DNA of 59,726 nucleotides from Benthortus sp964440495 (GCA_964440495.1 CAYTSD010000003.1:1-59726); one strand, 5' to 3'; positions 49,201 through 57,530 are shown, numbered from the stretch's first letter. Notes: a model not told the origin generated them from the sequence alone. Made by a program: numbers and translations.

Positions 49201-49770
49201 TCAGAGGGGGAGAACCTCTCTCCCAAGATGGGTGTTCAACACTATCCCAGCGGATGCATAGAGTGCCAGTAGCCCGCAGAGAATCCCCTCGGCGCCCGCA
49301 ACCCTCAGCAGAGCAACCGAGCCGCCTGCAGCCAAGGTGAAGAAGGCTGCTGAGAGGAGGAAGAACAGTATCGTCAAGGTCACGAAGACCGCTGGCACAG
49401 CGAACCTAGTTATCTTGAAGGAGCCCACGGTTAGGTATAGGGTGAAGATCCCCCACATCAGCATCACGTATCCAAGCTCGACCGTGGATAGTTGGACGAC
49501 CTTCAGCCAGTTTAAGAGAGTCGCTAGGGAGAGTCCGAGCCAGAAGAGTCCATAGGATGTGAAGGCTGTTAGGCCGAAGATGTCGCCACGTTTGCCGTCG
49601 ATTATCCCAGCTATTACCTGGGCAATACCTCCATAGAAGAATCCATAGCAGAAGGTGACTAGGGGGACTTCGACGAGGCCTGCGTTATGGATGTTTAGGA
49701 GAACGGTCGTCAACCCGAATCCAGCGAGACCCAGCGCTCCAGGATTGGCTAAACCTCCTTCCTTGGACAT
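49201..49770 (-). CDS. Acetate/succinate transporter, GPR1/FUN34/YaaH family
   Basis: 189 residues, six membrane helices. The family signature NPGALG (9-14, NPAPLGL in bacteria) starts the first helix: ANPGALGLAGFGLTTVLLNIHNAGL; AQVIAGIIDGKRGDIFGLTAFTSYGLFWLG matches the middle. Permits proton-coupled uptake of acetate or related monocarboxylates. TATA-like TTATTTATTAAT about 20-30 bases before the ATG, so leaderless. Confidence 0.93.
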   Translation of the reverse strand: MSKEGGLANPGALGLAGFGLTTVLLNIHNAGLVEVPLVTFCYGFFYGGIAQVIAGIIDGKRGDIFGLTAFTSYGLFWLGLSLATLLNWLKVVQLSTVELGYVMLMWGIFTLYLTVGSFKITRFAVPAVFVTLTILFFLLSAAFFTLAAGGSVALLRVAGAEGILCGLLALYASAGIVLNTHLGREVLPL

Positions 49771-49829
49771 GTCAAAGTTAAAGTCTCCCTAATTAATAAA
49801 TAATCCAACCCTCCTAAGACCCATAAATA

Positions 49830-49848
49830 TCGATGCTATTTTCATCGA
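49830..49848. promoter_or_regulatory. Inverted repeat between divergent genes, possible operator
   Basis: TCGATG (49830-49835) and CATCGA (49843-49848) pair with a seven-base spacer in the gap between the divergent YaaH-type transporter and the surface-protein operon. No other function visible. Confidence 0.3.
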
Positions 49849-49864
49849 AGTTTATTAATGGGTT

Positions 49865-49873
49865 TTTATATAA
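49865..49873 (+). promoter_or_regulatory. TATA box for the surface-protein operon
   Basis: TTTATATAA lies 28-36 bases before the ATG at 49901. No ribosome-binding site precedes the ATG, so a leaderless message is likely. Confidence 0.75.
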
Positions 49874-49900
49874 CAGCAGCCTCGATAATATTGTAGGGCC

Positions 49901-50980
49901 ATGAGGAGGAAGAACTTTTCTAAGTTCTTCTCCCCGCTTATCCTCTCGCTCCTAATCCTCGGCACACTCTCCATAGGCTTAAGCCAGCAGATAATAACCA
50001 CCTCCTCCACAACACTAATCACAATTCCTGAAACCACGTTGACCACGGTGATAAGTAAGCCTGGAACCACGAAGACTGTAACCATAGTTCATGGAGGCTA
50101 CAGGGTCATCTACATCGAGAAGAGGCCGAATCAAGAATGCGTGCTGGTGGTGGAGGGCACCCCTATGAAGGAGATAACTATTCCAGCCGCAACCATACCT
50201 GGCACCACGGTCGTCTATACGCTTCCAGCCTCAACCTATGAGACAACCATTATCCGAACCGAGGGTGGAACAACTCTAACGACCACGAGGCCTGAGGTTG
50301 TCGAACAGGTTGTAACTGTAGGCGTCCCTCCAGTTGTCGTTACTATGACCGCCCCTGTCCCCGTTTATGGAGAGGTTCTAGAACACTGTCAAGTTATAAC
50401 GGTAACAATCATCAACAGGATTGAAGCCTCCGAGGGCGCAACCGTGCTCGTAGCCTTCCCAGGATTCACTCTAAAGGGAACAGTCTTTACTATTCCAACG
50501 CTCCTAGCCACTCAGCCTGTGACGACAACCAAAACCACGACAAAGACGGGAACAACCTACACTAGAACAATTGAGAGGTCTGGTGAAACAACTGTTAAGA
50601 CTATAGCCTTTCCAGGGACAACCGTTACAAAGACGATTGTGAAGTCTGGGAAGGTTATCACTTCAATAGTTACCTATGTGACAACAATCTCCAAGCCTCT
50701 TACACAGACCACGCATCCTCCGAAGCCTCCCAAGAAGACTACCAAGCCTCCTAAACCTCCGAAGCCGCCTAAACCCTCAAAAACAATCACAACATCAACG
50801 ACCCAAGCTATACAGCAGATTCCAACAACATTACTACTCATACTGATAGCTGCAGCCGCTTTGATAATAGTTGCAGCTGCGATAATTCTTCTATCGAGGA
50901 AGCACGGAGAGAGGGGTGAGTCTGTTCCTCCCCCGCCTCCTCCACCTCCAACCTACCATATTGAGGGTAAGAAGCTTTGA
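49901..50980 (+). CDS. Threonine-rich surface stalk protein with Pro-Lys linker and C-terminal membrane anchor
   Basis: 359 residues. Signal MRRKNFSKFFSPLILSLLILGTLSIGLSQQ. Residues 30-270 are extremely rich in T, V and P with repeated TTxT, TTVT and TTTKT patterns, suggesting an extended O-glycosylated or beta-strand stalk. Residues about 278-298 are a KPPKPP repeat. A membrane helix at about 310-337 (LLLILIAAAALIIVAAAIILL) and a cytoplasmic tail with eight prolines (PPPPPPPP) end the protein. It overlaps the next gene by four bases (TTGA), so both stalks are likely made together. Confidence 0.8.
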   Translation: MRRKNFSKFFSPLILSLLILGTLSIGLSQQIITTSSTTLITIPETTLTTVISKPGTTKTVTIVHGGYRVIYIEKRPNQECVLVVEGTPMKEITIPAATIPGTTVVYTLPASTYETTIIRTEGGTTLTTTRPEVVEQVVTVGVPPVVVTMTAPVPVYGEVLEHCQVITVTIINRIEASEGATVLVAFPGFTLKGTVFTIPTLLATQPVTTTKTTTKTGTTYTRTIERSGETTVKTIAFPGTTVTKTIVKSGKVITSIVTYVTTISKPLTQTTHPPKPPKKTTKPPKPPKPPKPSKTITTSTTQAIQQIPTTLLLILIAAAALIIVAAAIILLSRKHGERGESVPPPPPPPPTYHIEGKKL

Positions 50981-52887
50981 AGGCGATAGGATTCCTGGTT
51001 ATGGGTCTGGCGATAGGCCTGCTGTTAGGCTCGGTTGTAAGTTTCCTCACACTTGTTCCATCAACTCAAACAGTAACGATAACTCATACATTAACGGTGA
51101 CTCAGGAGTCCACTCTAACCGTAACTCAGCTGGTCACCGTCTCCTATACCTTGACTACTCAGCAGAGGTCTACGGAGACCTTGGTAACCGAGAAGCCTCA
51201 GCCTCCCTCCTTTCCATACATCTATGAGAAGCCTGGCAACTGGAACGGTAAGTGTATAATCTTTGTCCATGGAATGGGGAGGGATAAGTCTGTGTGGAGG
51301 AGGGATATGGATGAGTTCAAGAAACATGGCTACTGCGTCTTCGCATTCGACCTACCACACCACGGCGAGAGAGGAAAATATGCTCCAAGATACTTCTACG
51401 ATGTCGTCAAGACAGGGTCGCAGGAGATACTTGAGATTGAAGATTTCTTGAGAGCGGATGGAGCCGATGAAGTATACCTGATAGGGAGGAGTCTTGGAAG
51501 CATTACGGCGGGAGTGGCTCTCGGCGACAGTGGGATAGAGAAAGCTGTGCTACTCCTGGCCGCAGCCAACCTTACCTACGTTCTCTCACACATTCAGCCT
51601 AAAACCGATGAGGAGAGAACGATGATTGAGGAGCTTCTAAGCAGCCCTGAGAAGCTCATGGATATAGACCCGCTCTACCACCTCCCAGACTACAGGGGGC
51701 GGATACACTTCCACTGCGGCGAGAAAGACCCCCTTCTCCCACCGCCAACCTGTCAGATGGCCTATGACTCAGCGGCTTCAGCCTCCGAGAGGAAGCTCAT
51801 CTGGCACGACCTTGGACACTGGATGCCTCTAAACGAGTATCTAGAGGATGCCCTCACATTCTTTGAAGCAGGCTCAAAAACCCTCAGCAAACTTCTTGAA
51901 ATGGTTGAGATACCATCAACCTGTGGAAATGGTGTATGCGACCTAGGTGAAGATTGGAGAACATGCCCCTACGACTGTATAGGTAAAAGACTCTTCGTCG
52001 GATTTCAGCTACACATAGAAGAAAACCCGGGGAAGCCAATTTACTATAATGAGAGTGAAGGGGTCTTCATGAAGTACGCTGAGACCCTTGACAGACTCGC
52101 ATCACTCTTTGAGAAATATGGTGCGAAGCTCTCGATTCAGACGGAGAAACAGTTCGCGGAGGCTGACGTAAAGTTCGGCCGATTCATCCTCAGAGAGTTG
52201 CTGGAGAGAGGACATGGGGTAGGGGTTCAAAGCCACCTAGGACACCACATAAAGGAGCTGGGGCTGAAGACAGATGAGCAGAAACTTGAATACAATAGAA
52301 GGGTTAAGGAGATAGTTGCTGAGGCATTGGGGCGGGAGCCTACCAACATTGGAGGAGGATTCGAGCTCGAGAATATTGGATTACTGGGAGTATGTGATGG
52401 ATGTTTGGGATTCGTCTCTATGACAGCTGTTGAGAAGCCCTACTATAGGGCCACAATGATCTCCCCCTCAAGGCTTCATCCATGGATACTCCCACCAGTC
52501 CAGATGATAGACCTGAGGACGAGCGGATGGCTGAGCCACGACGAGTCCGGAACCATAGTCTATATTCCAGGCTGGTATAAGTCCAGCGTCTTCGAGATAG
52601 ACTGTAGGAGAGATGAAGGCTGCTTCGACGCCGTTAAACAGTCCTTCCAAGAGGCGTTAAAAGACATGGAGGAGGGGAAGATCAACACGTGGTGGGTGAG
52701 CTCCCATCTCTACCAGTGTGGAGACTCTGAGGAGGAGGTGGAGAGGGTGATGGAGGCCTATGAGGAGTGGCTCAGCTCCCTGAAGCCCCTAAAGGATAAT
52801 GGGACAATAGTCTTCCTAACCTTCGACGAGATGGCTGAAATATATCTGAGATGGGAGAAGGCGAGGCAGACGGCGGCTTCCTCGTAG
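50977..52887 (+). CDS. Membrane-anchored stalk + alpha/beta hydrolase + Cys-rich hinge + deacetylase-like domain
   Basis: 636 residues from a TTG. Helix 1-25 anchors it, then a threonine-rich stalk (28-72: TVTITHTLTVTQ). Residues 90-300 are an alpha/beta hydrolase: HGMG at 98-101, nucleophile Ser172 in GRSLGS, acid Asp251 in GEKDPLLPPP and His281 in LGHW. A cysteine knot-like hinge follows at 316-334 (CGNGVCDLGEDWRTCPYDC). Residues 338-636 resemble a polysaccharide deacetylase-type barrel (LDRLASLFEKYGAKLSIQTE; GHGVGVQSHLGHH; FLTFDEMAEIY). A surface esterase joined to a glycan-active domain is my inference; I know no such described fusion. Confidence 0.8.
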   Translation: MKAIGFLVMGLAIGLLLGSVVSFLTLVPSTQTVTITHTLTVTQESTLTVTQLVTVSYTLTTQQRSTETLVTEKPQPPSFPYIYEKPGNWNGKCIIFVHGMGRDKSVWRRDMDEFKKHGYCVFAFDLPHHGERGKYAPRYFYDVVKTGSQEILEIEDFLRADGADEVYLIGRSLGSITAGVALGDSGIEKAVLLLAAANLTYVLSHIQPKTDEERTMIEELLSSPEKLMDIDPLYHLPDYRGRIHFHCGEKDPLLPPPTCQMAYDSAASASERKLIWHDLGHWMPLNEYLEDALTFFEAGSKTLSKLLEMVEIPSTCGNGVCDLGEDWRTCPYDCIGKRLFVGFQLHIEENPGKPIYYNESEGVFMKYAETLDRLASLFEKYGAKLSIQTEKQFAEADVKFGRFILRELLERGHGVGVQSHLGHHIKELGLKTDEQKLEYNRRVKEIVAEALGREPTNIGGGFELENIGLLGVCDGCLGFVSMTAVEKPYYRATMISPSRLHPWILPPVQMIDLRTSGWLSHDESGTIVYIPGWYKSSVFEIDCRRDEGCFDAVKQSFQEALKDMEEGKINTWWVSSHLYQCGDSEEEVERVMEAYEEWLSSLKPLKDNGTIVFLTFDEMAEIYLRWEKARQTAASS

Positions 52888-52902
52888 AGGTCGGCGGAGG
52901 GG

Positions 52903-52909
52903 TTATATA
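52903..52909 (+). promoter_or_regulatory. TATA box for the uL13 operon
   Basis: TTATATA with GGAGGGG just before it, 33-39 bases before the TTG start of uL13. Confidence 0.7.
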
Positions 52910-52941
52910 CTCACGTCAATCCACCATCAGCGGGTGCTGGC

Positions 52942-53424
52942 TTGCAGGAGCTCGCGGAGAAGCGGTTGATAGTGGTTGACGCCTCGGGTCAGAGGCTTGG
53001 ACGCATGGCCTCGAAGATAGCTAAGCTTCTACTCAGCGGGTTCGAGGTCTCGGTGGTCAACGCTGAGAAGGCTGTGATAACTGGGACGAAGAGCGCTGTG
53101 CTCCCACGATACCTAAAGCTTCTCAGGAGGAGGCAGTTCTCGTCGCATAAGGTGGTTAAGGTCTGGTATCCTAGGAGGCCTGAGAGGATTGTCTGGCTGA
53201 CAATAGCCCGGATGCTGCCTAGGAAGACTCCGCGTGGAAGAGCGGCTGAGAAGAGGCTCAAGGTCTATGTGGGAGTCCCACAGAACCTCGAGAAAGCCGA
53301 GAAGATAAGCTTCCCCGAAGCAGCCCTAGGAGAGGCGAGAAGCAGGTCGGGTAGACTCATAAGATACATAACCGTGAAAGAGTTGAGCAAGGAGCTGAGC
53401 GGAGGGAGGATAAAGCTTGACTAA
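52942..53424 (+). CDS. rpl13: Ribosomal protein uL13
   Basis: 160 residues from a TTG. LIVVDASGQRLGRMASKIAKLLLSGFEVSVVNAEKAVITG start, KVVKVWYPRRPERIVWLTIARMLPRKTPRGRAAEKRLKVYVGVP core. Early assembly protein of the large subunit. Its stop overlaps the uS9 start by eight bases. Confidence 0.97.
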   Translation: MQELAEKRLIVVDASGQRLGRMASKIAKLLLSGFEVSVVNAEKAVITGTKSAVLPRYLKLLRRRQFSSHKVVKVWYPRRPERIVWLTIARMLPRKTPRGRAAEKRLKVYVGVPQNLEKAEKISFPEAALGEARSRSGRLIRYITVKELSKELSGGRIKLD

Positions 53425-53815
53425 GGTTATGGGGCCTTTCGTTGGGAAGAGGAAGACCGCCGTCGCCCGCCTAATAGTTAGACCCGGGTCTGGAAACATC
53501 TACATCAATAATCAGCCTCTCCAACGCTTCGGCAACGAGATAGTCAGGTCAAAGATACTTACACCGCTCTACTTTGACGAGAAGTTCTGGAAGAGCCACG
53601 ACTTTGACGTCAAGGTCAATGGAGGCGGAATAATGGCCATAGCCGACGCAGTCTCCTTCGCGATAGCCAGAGCACTCGCATCCAGGAGCGCAACCGCTGA
53701 GAAGAAGCTTAAGGAATACAACCGCGTCCTCCTCGCGGGAGACCCGAGGCAGGCTGAACCCAAGAAGCCAAACCGCTACTCCGCGCGGAGATTCAAGCAG
53801 AAATCCTATAGGTAG
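53417..53815 (+). CDS. rps9: Ribosomal protein uS9
   Basis: 132 residues. GKRKTAVARLIVRPGSGNIYINNQPLQRFGNEIVRSKIL, the C-terminal RNA-binding tail PKKPNRYSARRFKQKSYR contacting tRNA in the P site. TTG start coupled to uL13. Confidence 0.97.
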   Translation: MTKVMGPFVGKRKTAVARLIVRPGSGNIYINNQPLQRFGNEIVRSKILTPLYFDEKFWKSHDFDVKVNGGGIMAIADAVSFAIARALASRSATAEKKLKEYNRVLLAGDPRQAEPKKPNRYSARRFKQKSYR

Positions 53816-53858
53816 AAGTCTTCTTAACCTTTATTAGCTCTAGAAATCACGGTAGCTC

Positions 53859-54377
53859 GTGGAAGCAAGAAAGAAAATCTTGGAGAAGGTTGAGAAGGAT
53901 GCTAGCTTCTATGAGGGACATTTTCACGGATGCTCCCAGTCAGCTCTCCTAGCCCTGATAGACGCCCTAAATCTTCCAAGAGACTCCGCGTTCAAGGCCG
54001 CGACAGCCCTAGCAGGCGGGGTAGGGCTACTAGGATACGTGTGCGGGGCCTTCACTGGTGGAGTTATGGCTATAAGCCTGAAGTTTGGGAGGGACTACGA
54101 CGACTTCTTCGCCCACGACCCCGAGTATAAGAGACGCAAGGCCTACGAGCTTGCCAGAAAATTCCATGACAGATTCGTGAAAGAGTTCGGCAGCTGCATC
54201 TGCAAAGACATCCAGAAGAGAAAGTATGGAAGATGGTTTAACCTAGCCGACCCAAAGGAGCTCGAGGAGTTTGAGAAGGCTGGAGGCCACAGCCCAACCG
54301 GATGCCCCGAAGTTGTTGGAAAGGCTGCTAGAATCGCCGCCGAAATAATCTTAGAAGCCGAGGAGAATAAAGATTAA
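53859..54377 (+). CDS. C_GCAxxG_C_C family redox/iron-type protein
   Basis: 172 residues from a GTG. Cys25 in HGCSQSAL, Cys62 in GYVCGAFTGG, Cys113 and Cys115 in FGSCICKD, and Cys149 in GCPEVVGKAA follow the family's cysteine pattern; ALAGGVGLLGYVCGAFTGGVMA is its glycine core. The family is widespread and uncharacterised; a metal or disulfide redox role is likely. It sits between uS9 and rpo10, where archaea normally have no gene. TATA-like CTTTATTA about 25 bases upstream, so its own promoter. Confidence 0.88.
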   Translation: MEARKKILEKVEKDASFYEGHFHGCSQSALLALIDALNLPRDSAFKAATALAGGVGLLGYVCGAFTGGVMAISLKFGRDYDDFFAHDPEYKRRKAYELARKFHDRFVKEFGSCICKDIQKRKYGRWFNLADPKELEEFEKAGGHSPTGCPEVVGKAARIAAEIILEAEENKD

Positions 54378-54418
54378 ACGAGTCAGGTCTGCAAAGGAGA
54401 TTTTAGGCGGCCTGCATC

Positions 54419-54434
54419 CGAGAGACATCTCTCG
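54419..54434. repeat. 16-base palindrome in the rpo10 upstream region
   Basis: CGAGAGA followed by CA and TCTCTCG; seven bases on each side are exact inverted copies. Could be a transcription terminator hairpin or protein site of the C_GCAxxG gene. Confidence 0.4.
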
Positions 54435-54598
54435 AAGTATTTGCATTCCGAGCAGGGAAAATTAGGGTGTAAGCTTCTCACGGGATTTCAGTAGGCTGAG
54501 CGGGGTAGGTCATGGGCACTAAGGTCTCGGAGAACTGTCTCGGAGGCAGGCTCCAGCTACCCCTAATAAAGGTTCCAGCTCTTCTCTTTTCTGATAAG

Positions 54599-54606
54599 TT
54601 AAAATA
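54599..54606 (+). promoter_or_regulatory. TATA box for rpo10
   Basis: TTAAAATA lies 34-41 bases before the ATG, giving a leader of about a dozen bases that would carry the hairpin at 54615-54632. Confidence 0.6.
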
Positions 54607-54614
54607 CTGTGTGC

Positions 54615-54632
54615 TCCGAGGGATAGCTCGGA
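54615..54632 (+). promoter_or_regulatory. Leader hairpin directly before the rpo10 start
   Basis: TCCGAG (54615-54620) pairs with CTCGGA (54627-54632) around the loop GGATAG, ending seven bases before the first ATG. In a short leader this would compete with ribosome loading. Confidence 0.35.
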
Positions 54633-54639
54633 AACAGTC

Positions 54640-54864
54640 ATGATGTTCCCTATCCGCTGCTTCACATGCGGCGCCTTGATAGCCGATAAGTGGGAGGAGT
54701 ATAAGTCTAGGGTTGACGCTGGAGAGGAGCCTGGGAAGGTCTTGGACGACCTAGGGGTCAAACGCTACTGCTGTAGGAGGATGTTCCTAACCCACTACGA
54801 GGTATTCGACGAGATAATCGAGTTCCATACAATCTTCGGTTCAAAACCCTATTCCCCAAGGTGA
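54640..54864 (+). CDS. rpo10: RNA polymerase subunit Rpo10/N
   Basis: 74 residues with two consecutive ATG codons. CFTCG near residue 7-11 and CCRRM near 44-48 are the Rpb10 zinc-binding motifs (CX2C and CC). Bundled with Rpo3/Rpo11 at the assembly platform. Precedes enolase by seven bases. Confidence 0.97.
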   Translation: MMFPIRCFTCGALIADKWEEYKSRVDAGEEPGKVLDDLGVKRYCCRRMFLTHYEVFDEIIEFHTIFGSKPYSPR

Positions 54865-54871
54865 GAATAGA

Positions 54872-56122
54872 ATGCATGGAATCCCGATTAAGAGCGTAAA
54901 GGCAAGGGTCGTGTACAATAGTAGGGGACAGGAAACAGTCGAGGCTGAGGTTGAGGTTGAGGGAGGATTTGGGAGAGCGGCGGCCCCAGCTGGAGCAAGC
55001 AAGGGTGAGAAGGAGGTAGCATACTATCCGCCTGGAGGAGCGGCGGAGGCCGTCAAACTAATCAACACGCAGCTCGCCGCAAGGCTCGTAGGACTGGATG
55101 CCTCCGACCAGAAGCTGGTTGAAGATGAATTGAGAAAGTTTGATGGGACGGAGAACTTCAGCAGGCTTGGAGGGAACTCCGCCTTCGCGGTCTCACTCGC
55201 ATCAGCTTTAGCGGCTTCAGAGGCCAAGGGTGTACAGCTCTTCCAGCACCTCAAGCTCACCGACGACCCTAGGCTACCCTACCCGCTTGGAAATGTTATC
55301 GGCGGAGGGAGACATGCTGGGAAAGGCGCACCCGACTGGCAGGAGCTCCTAGTAATCCCAGTAGGCGCACCCGACATAGCCTCAGCGGTCAAGGCGAACT
55401 TCCTAGTGCATAAGAGGGCTGGAAGGCTTCTAGACAAGGAGCTCGGAGGATTCACCCTCGGAAGAGGGGATGAGGGAGCCTACGCACCCCCAGTAAACAC
55501 TGAGAAAGGGCTGGAGATACTGGGTCAAGCCGCCTCAGAGATCTCCGACGAGCTCGGATTCGAGGTCAGGATAGGCGTGGATGTCGCGGCCTCAAGCCTC
55601 TGGGACCCTGGGGAGAAGCTCTACATCTATCCAACCGAGGGTGCGAAGCTGAGTAGGGAGGAGCAGATGCAGAGGGTTGCTGAGTGGGTTGACCGCTTCA
55701 AGCTCTACTACGTTGAAGACCCACTGGATGAGAACGATATGGATGGATTCGCCGAGCTCTCCAAGATGGTTAGGGGGAAGACCCTTGTATGCGGCGACGA
55801 CCTCATAGTCACGAGACCCGACATACTCAGAGAAGCGGCGGACAGAGACGCCGTCCAAGCAGTGATAATAAAACCCAACCAGGTTGGGCTGCTTACGGTT
55901 GCGATGGAGTCTGTTAAGCTTGCGCTCGAACGTGGAATAGTTCCAGTAGTCTCCCACAGGTCGGGTGAGCCTCCTGAAGGACACTTGGCGCAGCTTGCCG
56001 TCGGATGGGGAGGCAAGGTGTTGAAGGCAGGTGTGATGGGTGGAGAACGTGTCGCAAAGGCGAATGAGCTTCTAAGGATAGGTGAGATAATCGGGATGAA
56101 TAGGATGGCGGTGCTTCCATGA
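54872..56122 (+). CDS. eno: Enolase-family protein, divergent from canonical enolase
   Basis: 416 residues. Catalytic residues align: His148, Glu158 (PDWQELL), Glu201, Asp237 and Glu282 and Asp309 for magnesium, Lys334 (IIKPNQVG), His362-Arg363-Ser364 (SHRSGE) and Lys385. But two signature loops differ: SGASTG is AGASKGEKEV, and SGETED after SHR is SGEPPEG, with TGSPCRSER replaced by AGVMGGERV. The operon position rpo10-eno-uS2 is that of the archaeal enolase. It interconverts 2-phosphoglycerate and PEP if active; altered loops leave room for another substrate. Overlaps uS2 by four bases. Confidence 0.85.
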   Translation: MHGIPIKSVKARVVYNSRGQETVEAEVEVEGGFGRAAAPAGASKGEKEVAYYPPGGAAEAVKLINTQLAARLVGLDASDQKLVEDELRKFDGTENFSRLGGNSAFAVSLASALAASEAKGVQLFQHLKLTDDPRLPYPLGNVIGGGRHAGKGAPDWQELLVIPVGAPDIASAVKANFLVHKRAGRLLDKELGGFTLGRGDEGAYAPPVNTEKGLEILGQAASEISDELGFEVRIGVDVAASSLWDPGEKLYIYPTEGAKLSREEQMQRVAEWVDRFKLYYVEDPLDENDMDGFAELSKMVRGKTLVCGDDLIVTRPDILREAADRDAVQAVIIKPNQVGLLTVAMESVKLALERGIVPVVSHRSGEPPEGHLAQLAVGWGGKVLKAGVMGGERVAKANELLRIGEIIGMNRMAVLP

Positions 56123-56751
56123 GCGGCGAGAAACAGGCTGAGGAAGCAAAGGTAAAGGAGACCATACAGGAGATACTTGTGAGAAACGCCGTCCACATAG
56201 GCTCGAAGATAAAGGTCAAGCATATGGAGCGATTCATCTATAGGCTTAGACCCGACGGAGTCTACCTAATAGACATAAACAAGACCGTTGAGAGGCTTCA
56301 GGTGGCCGCACGCTTCATCTCATTCTATCCTCCTGAGAAGGTAGTGGTGGTCTCAACCCACGTCTACGGAGTGAAGCCTGTCCAAAAGTTCTGCGAGCTC
56401 ACCGGATGCATACCGATAACCGAGAGATTCGAGCCTGGGTCTTTCACAAACCCCCAGCTTGAAACCTACATGGAGCCTGAGCTTATACTGGTCTCAGACC
56501 CCAGATATGATAGGCAGGCGGTTGTGGAGGCGAAGATAGCTAGGATACCTGTAATAGCTATGTGTAGCACCGATAACACCTGTGGGGACGTTGACCTGAT
56601 AATCCCCATGAATAACCGTGGCAGGCTCTCGCTTCCCTACGCGTTCTGGTATCTTGCTCAACGGGTCTTGATTGAGCGTGGAACACTTACACCTGAACTC
56701 GCCGAGAACATTAAGCCCGAAGACTTTCTAGCGGTTCAGACACCTGAATAA
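56119..56751 (+). CDS. rps2: Ribosomal protein uS2
   Basis: 210 residues. VRNAVHIGSKIKVKHMERFIYRLRPDGVYLIDINKTVERLQVAARFISFYPPEKVVVVSTHVYG and FTNPQLETYMEPELILVSDPRYDRQAVVEAKIARIPVIAMCSTDNTCGDVDLIIPMNNRGRLSLPYAFWYLAQ are the archaeal uS2 core. Start coupled (ATGA) to the enolase stop. Confidence 0.97.
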   Translation: MSGEKQAEEAKVKETIQEILVRNAVHIGSKIKVKHMERFIYRLRPDGVYLIDINKTVERLQVAARFISFYPPEKVVVVSTHVYGVKPVQKFCELTGCIPITERFEPGSFTNPQLETYMEPELILVSDPRYDRQAVVEAKIARIPVIAMCSTDNTCGDVDLIIPMNNRGRLSLPYAFWYLAQRVLIERGTLTPELAENIKPEDFLAVQTPE

Positions 56752-56756
56752 TTTTC

Positions 56757-57530
56757 TCATGGCTTAAGCCTCGTCCCCCTTACTCTCTCACCCCTCACAG
56801 CAGACTCGACGACACCCTCCCTCAACCCATTCACCACATATACTTCTACACCCTTCTCAGCCGCCCGGAACCCTTCCTCAAGCTTCCTAACGATTCCTCC
56901 TGTAACGTCTTCAACCGATTCTCCGAGAGGCTCTATAGGCATCCCAGGCCTGAACTCCTCCGCTAACACAACTCTATTGGTTGCCCTATCCCTTACATAG
57001 ACCCCGTCGACGTCCACAGCATAGATTAGTCGGTCTGCCCTCAGCCTCGACGCCATGTAGGATGCGATAGCGTCTCCTGAGAGAACCGTGAATCCCAGCT
57101 CTCTATCGAAGACCACGTCTCCACATGTAACTGGCGCTAGGCCTAGGTCGAGTGCCGAGAAGACTGGCTCAAAGTTGCATGCGAGGATTCTGCCGGACTT
57201 TGTCAGGATTATTGTTGAGGCAGGCACACCTATAGACTTCAAGCCTGAGTGTGAGAGTATCTCGACGACCTCTAGGTTGAGTCTCCTGACAGCGATAGCG
57301 GTTTCAACGAAACCCTCCAAGTGTCTGGCGCTCCTATATCCCTCGGAGACATCGTAGCGTTTCGCGACTGGGTGAGCATAGGAGCCTCCTCCATGAACCA
57401 GTATAAGCGGCTTACCCGCATTGGATAGTTCTTCTCCAAGCCTCTCCAGAACCCTCCTCCTCAAGGTGAAGGGCTTATCCTTCTCGGTTATCAGCGAGCC
57501 TCCAAGCTTCAGGACGACAAGCTCCCTCAA
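56757..57530 (-). CDS. ipk: Isopentenyl phosphate kinase
   Basis: 257 residues from a TTG. KLGGSLIT start, GGGSYAHP with His53 (the catalytic histidine that separates IPK from other amino-acid kinases), and IPASTIIL, GDVVFDRELGFTVLSGDAIASYMA, VTGGIVRKLEEGF. Phosphorylates isopentenyl phosphate to isopentenyl diphosphate, the last step of the archaeal mevalonate route. Convergent to uS2 by five bases; overlaps mevalonate kinase by four. Confidence 0.95.
   Translation of the reverse strand: MRELVVLKLGGSLITEKDKPFTLRRRVLERLGEELSNAGKPLILVHGGGSYAHPVAKRYDVSEGYRSARHLEGFVETAIAVRRLNLEVVEILSHSGLKSIGVPASTIILTKSGRILACNFEPVFSALDLGLAPVTCGDVVFDRELGFTVLSGDAIASYMASRLRADRLIYAVDVDGVYVRDRATNRVVLAEEFRPGMPIEPLGESVEDVTGGIVRKLEEGFRAAEKGVEVYVVNGLREGVVESAVRGERVRGTRLKP

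Larger units (their letters stand above)
54378..54639. other. 262-base intergenic region before rpo10
   Basis: The longest non-coding stretch apart from the gap. It holds a 16-base palindrome at 54419-54434, an outer stem GGGGTAG (54502-54508)/CTACCCC (54557-54563), a tandem GTCTCGGAG (54524-54532, 54537-54545), a TATA at 54599-54606 and a leader hairpin at 54615-54632. An open frame of 43 codons (54512-54643) overlaps the rpo10 start but is probably chance. A small RNA or leader regulation is possible. Confidence 0.5.

Noticed and set aside
50730..50800. Periodic CCTCC/AAGCC tract, first suspected as a CRISPR-like or satellite repeat.
   Set aside because: It encodes the lysine-proline linker of the surface protein and varies at synonymous positions. 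No spacers of equal length and no array elsewhere.
54502..54563. Possible tRNA-like structure with a 7-base acceptor-type stem.
   Set aside because: There is no T-arm GTTC motif, the inside is only about 48 bases, and the D and anticodon arms do not form.
54512..54643. 43-codon reading frame ending over the rpo10 start.
   Set aside because: It covers the rpo10 TATA and leader hairpin, has no good ribosome site, and no family resemblance.
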